Assembly (NCBI GenBank): GCA_028622995.1
Contig: JAJQJQ010000120.1
Location: forward strand, 1-64,000
Direction: 5' to 3'
Source of the DNA: Panagrolaimus kolymaensis
Lineage: Eukaryota > Nematoda > Chromadorea > Rhabditida > Panagrolaimidae
DNA length: 64,000 nucleotides
Shown: piece after piece, positions 58,335 through 64,000 of the stretch
Layout: each line of letters opens with the position of its first letter
Position numbering within the stretch: the stretch's first letter is position 1
Program-made: the position numbers and the translations under genes
Notes under the pieces: generated by a model
Database searches by the model: none
What the model was told of the DNA's origin: nothing
The model's input: the letters and a program-made list of their open reading frames with translations, nothing else

Positions 58335-59709
58335 TTGGCTTGTTCGGAAAGTCCTGCCCATGACAAAATCAGTTGGCCAACTATGAGAATGAAGGTTTAT
58401 AAAATGGGGTTTGTGGATGTTTGTAGACCCAATAAATGGGCTTTCGACGGGTGAAAAAGGTTTAGATACTATATTGATAATTTTGGAGTTCTGAGCCATT
58501 TAATTATTAAGATGCCATTTTTCAACCGAACAGACTCCTAATTCGCCTTGGAAAATTTGAATTTGACTTGAAATCGCTAGAAAACAGCAAATTCAATGTT
58601 TTTACATATGAATTAACTAAAATATATTGATATCCTTGAAAGAAGTTTGCATTTTTTAAGCCATCTTTAGCTTTGATGGAGCAACATGGCTATGTTGCTA
58701 AAAAATGAATATTTCGCCAATGTTATTGTTACTTTTTGTTATATTTAGCATTTTTAAGGTGTTTAATAATTATTCTGAAAGTTTCATATCAAAACATTGT
58801 CAAAAACTTAATTTTTGATAGCCATTTTGGTGTATCAACCAAATAGAGCAGCATAGAGCCATATAGAGCAAAATATGGATGGTCCATTTTTGTAAACCTC
58901 ATTCCATTTTTTACACCATTTTTAGCTATTTTTTCTCTATGAATAACTAATTTGTAACTGTTTTTATTTATCTTGTCGCCAATTAATATCAAAATGGCGC
59001 ATTCTTCAAAATGCTTGTATTCATAAAGGCCATTGTAAGAAATACCTTTGATAAGTGGTAAATGTTTATTTACCGTTCTTTTAAAGCTAAAATTCCTCTA
59101 TTTCTAGCGAGAAAATAGCTAAAAATGGTGTAAAAAATGGAATGAGGTTTACAAAAATGGACCATCCATATTTTGCTCTATATGGCTCTATGTTGCTCTA
59201 TTTGGTTGATACACCAAAATGGCTATCAAAAATTAAGTTTTTGACAATGTTTTGATATGAAACTTTCAGAATAATTATTAAACACCTTAAAAATGCTAAA
59301 TATAACAAAAAGTAACAATAACATTGGCGAAATATTCATTTTTTAGCAACATAGCCATGTTGCTCCATCAAAGCTAAAGATGGCTTAAAAAATGCAAACT
59401 TCTTTCAAGGATATCAATATATTTTAGTTAATTCATATGTAAAAACATTGAATTTGCTGTTTTCTAGCGATTTCAAGTCAAATTCAAATTTTCCAAGGCG
59501 AATTAGGAGTCTGTTCGGTTGAAAAATGGCATCTTAATAATTAAATGGCTCAGAACTCCAAAATTATCAATATAGTATCTAAACCTTTTTCACCCGTCGA
59601 AAGCCCATTTATTGGGTCTACAAACATCCACAAACCCCATTTTATAAACCTTCATTCTCATAGTTGGCCAACTGATTTTGTCATGGGCAGGACTTTCCGA
59701 ACAAGCCAA
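58335..59709. mobile_element. Long-inverted-repeat mariner-like MITE, copy 2
   Basis: 1,375 bp between TA at 58333-58334 and 59710-59711; the same length as copy 1 and, by eye, its reverse complement, including the single arm mismatch (GAGCAGCA versus GAGCAACA) and the unique centre. The two copies appear essentially identical, implying recent transposition. It lies between F-box/LRR loci 10 and 11, about 120 bp before the locus 11 ATG. Confidence 0.85.
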
Positions 59710-59722
59710 TAAAATAAATATC

Positions 59723-59742
59723 CTTTTTTTGGCTTTCTGTAA
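59723..59742 (+). promoter_or_regulatory. Upstream motif variant, locus 11
   Basis: TTTTTTTGGCTTTCTGTAAC, about 85 bp before the ATG at 59827. It begins 14 bp after the right end of the mobile element, so the insertion just missed it. Confidence 0.4.
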
Positions 59743-59826
59743 CAAATGAAACTTTTAACAAAGATTTTTTTTTAATTTGTCAAAAATCGGATAAGCGTTT
59801 TCAAGATATTATTATTTTTGTGTAAA

Positions 59827-61629
59827 ATGTCGATTGAAAATGAAATTGATTTGTCTGTTAGTAGCAGTTCGGCACCATGTATGAAACTAATTAGTAAAAA
59901 CCTCGAAAAAAATATGCCACAATTAATTAATCTTCCAAATGAAATTCTTGTAAGTTTCTTAAATTAATTCAAAAATATATGTATTTAATTTGTTTTGAAG
60001 GAAAAAATCTTTGATCATGTTTCTTTTGATGATCTTTTTATTTTGGAGCAAGTTAGTCAAATCGTGAAAAATATTGTTTTGAATATTGCTTGGCCGAGAA
60101 GGCATACATTAAGCCATGAATCAATAATTAAATATACCGACTACGATGAACTTAATGATGAAAATCGATTTAAACAAATTAGTAAATTAGTGAGTTGCTA
60201 TTAACTTCTTTTCCATTAAACTTAAATATATAGTTAAGGTAAAATCAGTGCTTTATCGTACCAATATTTTGCATTTAAATCTTTCTATTAATTATAATCA
60301 TAGCAATAGTGATATATGTTCATTACTTGTTATGGCCCCTCAACTTTTAAGCCTTTATTTATCTGGGTTTTCTGTAACTATAAATTCTCTTAATAATATT
60401 GCTCATCATTGTCATTTGTTGGAAAAATTATCGTTACAAAATTGTAAGATGTATTTTAAAAACCTCGATCCAGGATTTGCTTCCATATTTGCCAAATGTC
60501 CAAACCTTAAATATATCAATGTCGCTAAGAATGAAATTAATGGGGAATGTTTCAACTCTATTCCTATTCAATGTAAACTAAAGTATTTAAATATTTTTTG
60601 GGATGATTATAAGCTAAATATTCATTCTTTGAATGTTTTAGCTGAAAGAGCAATAAATTTGGAAACTTTAATTTTGGGAAATGTGTCTGGGATTATTATT
60701 AATTTAAATGAATGGCTAAATAATTTTCCAAAGCTAAGGTTTTTGGAAATTCATGATAATCATAGTTCTAACCCTTTGGATTTTTCAAATATGAAAAGAT
60801 TAGAAATGCTAAACTTAGGTAACCGATGCTGTGTAAAAGATTTAACTTTTGCATCGTTTCAACATTGTCCCAATTTAAAATCCATCCCTATAAATGTATA
60901 TGATCTTTATGATAATTATTTTGTTTTGGAAACATTAAAAAAGTGTAAAAAATTAAAATATTGTTATTTCGATAAATTTTGGATTTTCCAAGAATTACTT
61001 GATTTTATTCAGGATTCCAAAATACAGGTAAATAGTTTATTATTTTCTTATTAAAGAATTCATAAACCATTGGCATATTATATTTTTGACATTTTTTACT
61101 TTATCCAGTTTTGTTATTATATTTTCAAACTTCATAAATAGTCAAAAAACAGTCTTTAAAGGCTAATGAAAGATTTATTTACACATTTTATCCATAAAAA
61201 AACTTATTGAATTTGTTTTTCAGTATTTAGGAATCGGCTATTGGAGAGAGTGCAAAGATAGTGAAAACCTAGTTAGATCGCTTTTCACCGAATGTGATGT
61301 AAGTTTTTATTTTTATAAAGCAAAGCATAAAAATAAATAAAATTAATTTAAAACTTTTTAAGTCCCTTACTCATCTTGAATTCTATTTTCCACATCGATT
61401 TAAACCTACTTTGGAATCTATCCTTAATGAAGAAAATTTTCCACAAAATCGGAAAAATAAACTTAAATTGGCAGTTCAAGATTATCATTATGAAAAAGAC
61501 CGTTTTAATTTTCCCTCATCTTGTGATTGGATTGAATATGTTCCATGGGAATATTTGGAATCACCATTTTTTTATTTGACTGATGTTCGAAATGGTTATC
61601 ATAAAGAAAAAGCTGCTGTTGAAGAATAA
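59827..61629 (+). CDS. F-box/LRR protein, locus 11
   Basis: Exons 59827-59949, 60001-60189, 60239-61027, 61224-61298 and 61363-61629, all phase 0, encode about 480 residues without a break. N-terminus MSIENEIDLSVSSSSAPCMK; the separate basic exon of other members is merged into exon 1. F-box: LPNEIL, EKIFDHVSFDDLFILEQVSQ, WPRRHTLSHESII. LRR exon 789 nt (LLSLYLSGFS, LKYINVAKNE, LEMLNLGNRC). Cap: CDWIEYVPW...SPFFYLTDVRNGYHKE. Sister of the broken locus 9. The mobile element just upstream may have displaced distal promoter sequence. Confidence 0.83.
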
Positions 61630-61873
61630 AAATTTCTTTATTTAAAAAAGCATTCGTTTCTTGTTTAACTTTGATTTATTTTCATTTTTAATAAATTTTT
61701 TGCAACTTTAATTTGTGTATTAACTTTTCGAACAAATCAAATTAACAATGTATTCTATAAACTTTTGAACAAAATTTAATACCGAACGATACCTTCATGA
61801 TAACTTAATATAAATGCTGGACAGCTTGCTGCTCTCCCATCCGAGATCAACAAAAGTAAAGTTTCCCTCTTTT

Positions 61874-61893
61874 TTTTGGCGTCCAGTAACTAA
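61874..61893 (+). promoter_or_regulatory. Conserved T-run GGCG motif, locus 12
   Basis: TTTTTTGGCGTCCAGTAACT, about 100 bp before the ATG at 61992; nearly identical to the copy before locus 8. Confidence 0.5.
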
Positions 61894-61991
61894 CAACTTT
61901 TTAATAAATAAAAAAAGCTTTTCTTATTTATTAAAATAGTTTTGCTTGAAAATCTCGATATATTCTTTCTTCTAAGTCTATTAACTCAAAA

Positions 61992-63093
61992 ATGTCAAAC
62001 AAAAATTCAGTAAATTTGTCTACCAGTAGCACTTCGAAGCCAACATTGAAGCGAAGATTGGAAATGGAAAACTCTGAAGCTTCAACTTCATCGGTAAATT
62101 CTTGGAAATCAAATAAATTTAAAAAATTTCTTAGCTTTTTTAGATCCTTAAACAATCCCATCCAGGACCTTCAAATGAACCAGAAAAAAATGAATGCAGA
62201 AATAAAACTGCTTCATTATCCGATCTTCCGAATGAAATTTTAGTAAGCTCCTAATTTTTTAAATAAAAAAATTTATCAAAAAAAATTGTTTTTGAAGGAA
62301 AAAATTTTTGATCAACTTTCATTTGACGATTTCTTTAATTTGGAAAAAGTTAGTAAAGGATTTCGTGATGTTGTTCGTAAAGTTGCATGGTGTAAAATAG
62401 ACACAATGGATCACGAAGCTATTGTTCGAAACACTAATTATCCGTTAATCTCAACTCTCGATCCTTTAGATGAAACAAAAAGGCATAAAATTACAAATAA
62501 ATCTGTAAGTTTCTATTTTAAAAAAAACTTTCTCTTTTTAAGTATAAATATTTAAGGTAAAATCAGTTTTATCTCGAGCAAATATTTTGCATCTTGATCT
62601 TTCAATTTATGCTTCGACGATTACAAGTGATGTTTGTAAATTGTTATCCATGACTCCTCGACTTTTAAGCCTTGATTTATCTTATATTATTTTAACAAAA
62701 AATGATCTCCATGAAATTTCTCGACATTGCCTAAATTTGGAGGAACTTTCTTTGGAAAGCTCTTTCGTGGATGATGAAACGGAAGAAGGACTTGAAAGTA
62801 TTTTTACAAAATGCCAAAATTTAAAGTATCTTAATCTTGCTGATAATGATGGAATGGAAGGTGGATGCTTTGCATATATTCCATCTTCATTACTTTATAT
62901 AGATCTTGCAAAAAATGATGATTTAACTTTTGAAGCTATGGAACATCTTTCCACAAAAGCTAAAAACCTTGAAACTTTGATTATTCAATCTCCAGATTAT
63001 ATGGAAGATTTTAATGGATGGCTGGCTAACAAGGGAACCACCAGACATGTAATTTCGATTTCGATATTTTGTTTCGGTAGAAAATTAATTTAG
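61992..63093 (+). pseudogene. F-box/LRR locus 12, 3'-truncated
   Basis: Exons 61992-62093, 62144-62242, 62298-62504 and 62556 onward. N-terminus MSNKNSVNLSTSSTSKPTLK, then LPNEIL, EKIFDQLSFDDFFNLEKVSK. The LRR exon is open (LLSLDLSYII, LKYLNLADND, LLYIDLAKND) up to DFNGWLANK near 63030. Family sequence then stops; relatives continue with NFTNLRFLEI. The frame runs through unrelated sequence to a stop at 63093. Roughly the second half of the LRR exon, the 75-nt exon and the cap are missing. The break precedes a tRNA-like sequence and a transposase-like fragment, so insertion or rearrangement is likely. Confidence 0.75.
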
Positions 63094-63535
63094 CACTTTT
63101 TAAGACATATGGCAAAATCTTAGCGGCGAATGGAAGATGAGAAAAAAGTTATGACTCCTCGAATATTCTAATTTTTACTGCTTTTTCTTATCATTCTCAA
63201 ACGCTACTTCTCACTTGCTGTGAGTATGGTGTAGGAGTGAAAGGCGGAAAGGCCATGCGATGGAAATCGCGGGTTCGAATCCGCCTCATGATTTTTCATT
63301 TTTTTTAATCTTTATTTAATCTTGTTTTTTAATTATTTATGTAAAATATTAATGGAGATTATTGTTTCTAAACCTTTTTTCTTGGCTATTTGCTTTACTT
63401 TCAAACGTATAAGAGGATTTTGATAATTAAAGATGATGTTTTATTTTATAAATAGCTTAAAGTAAAGACAATTTTAAATTAAAGTTTTACCAAAATAATA
63501 ATTATAAATGCTAATTTAAATTTTTTTTAAAAATA
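63094..63535. other. Non-genic sequence after the truncation of locus 12
   Basis: Not related to the F-box/LRR family. Holds a tRNA-like sequence at about 63227-63292; the rest is AT-rich and unrecognised. Confidence 0.5.
63227..63292 (+). other. tRNA-like sequence (pseudo-tRNA or SINE head)
   Basis: A perfect T-arm, GCGGGTTCGAATCCGC, with B-box GGTTCGAATCC at 63272-63282, and an A-box-like TGGTGTAGGAG near 63227. GTGAG/CTCAT could form part of an acceptor stem, but AGGCGGA/TCCGCCT competes with it and the anticodon arm does not fold cleanly. I would not assign an amino acid. Confidence 0.45.
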
Positions 63536-63775
63536 TCAAAAACATCGGTGAAGAGTAATAACAAAGTGGTCGAAGCATAAAAATTGTTCACAATGAGCGC
63601 AAATAATAAACGCTTTTTTTCCACAATGACATTTGGAAGAAGGTTCAAGTCGTTCGAAACAATATTGAACAGGTGTAAGGAAAAAATCTGGCCGTTCTTC
63701 GACATACCCGCTTGCATACCAGCTATATTTGATCATAGCTTCAAACGGTCTCGCTGCAAATTGCCCAACGGTCAA
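63536..63775 (-). pseudogene. Transposase C-terminal fragment, possibly piggyBac-like
   Basis: The reverse frame contains KYSWYASGYVEERPDFFL, then a zinc-ribbon-like end CHCGKKAFIICAHCEQFLC followed by FDHFVITLH. A C-x-C-GKK...C-x2-C...LC..H ending resembles the Cys-rich tail of piggyBac-derived transposases. No catalytic region is present in the window. Moderate to low confidence; it may be another zinc-ribbon protein fragment. Confidence 0.4.
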
Positions 63776-63805
63776 GTCAAGAATTGTAGCAATTCCAAGT
63801 AGGGT

Positions 63806-63935
63806 TCACGTCTCCGTGGATATCCGTCTCCGTATCCGCGTCTCCGCCTCTCCGTCTCCGTCTCCGTGTCTCCGTCCGCGAGATTTTGGTCGCCGTCAAA
63901 TGTTCGCGTCTCCGTCTCCGCGGCCTTTTGTCTCC
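63806..63935. repeat. GC-rich GTCTCC-type hexamer repeat
   Basis: Imperfect tandem TCTCCG units (CGTCTCCGTCTCCGTGTC and variants), markedly GC-richer than the surroundings, next to the transposase-like fragment at the right edge. It encodes no supported protein. Confidence 0.8.
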
Positions 63936-64000
63936 GCCAATTCTTTTATTATCAAGAATTAAAAAATTTAGATTGTAGATTGATGAGATTAATAAAACAG

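Noticed and set aside
8170..59711. Inverted centre between the two element copies read as an internal inversion
   Set aside because: Arms and centre are all reverse-complemented together, so it is simply insertion in opposite orientation.

Overview
This is AT-rich eukaryotic DNA with many short introns (about 45-70 bp, GT...TTTTAG/TTTCAG) and small multi-exon genes on both strands. Short introns, a C-type lectin fused to a von Willebrand A domain, and expanded F-box-like families point to a nematode. The two-unit F-box-like proteins with a TCKYFY-type motif resemble families I associate with Panagrolaimidae; that placement is inference. One housekeeping gene is unmistakable: translation initiation factor eIF5B (34.9-38.8 kb).

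Layout. 0-6.3 kb and 14.8-17.3 kb: F-box/leucine-rich-repeat (F-box/LRR) genes. 6.5-14.3 kb: an acetyltransferase-like gene, its 3'-truncated duplicate, a membrane-protein pseudogene broken by a transposon and a small secreted protein. 18-23.3 kb: two reverse-strand genes of a second F-box-like family. 23.7-29.6 kb: a large 7TM receptor-like gene with a premature TGA, then a C-type lectin/VWA gene. 30-34 kb: two more F-box/LRR genes. 34.9-40.2 kb: eIF5B and a convergent F-box gene. 40.7-45.5 kb: a two-unit F-box-like gene and an unknown gene whose intron carries a foldback element. 46-63 kb: a second F-box/LRR block, interrupted by an unrecognised 408-aa gene and a mobile element. 63-64 kb: a tRNA-like sequence, a transposase-like fragment and a hexamer satellite.

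The theme is a birth-and-death array of candidate SCF ubiquitin-ligase substrate receptors. Twelve F-box/LRR loci plus one orphan exon share one exon plan: phase-0 introns, an F-box exon, a roughly 790-nt LRR exon, a 69- or 75-nt exon and a last exon with a CKWCE...PF..F.DVR.QY signature. Six look intact and six are broken. Several share an upstream TTTTTTGGCG motif. Non-autonomous elements with long inverted repeats (TA- or TTAA-flanked) sit in exons, introns and spacers, and one inverted-repeat insertion now behaves as an in-frame intron.

Exon models were built by hand from splice consensus, reading-frame closure and comparison between paralogues in the window. No database search or transcript data were used.
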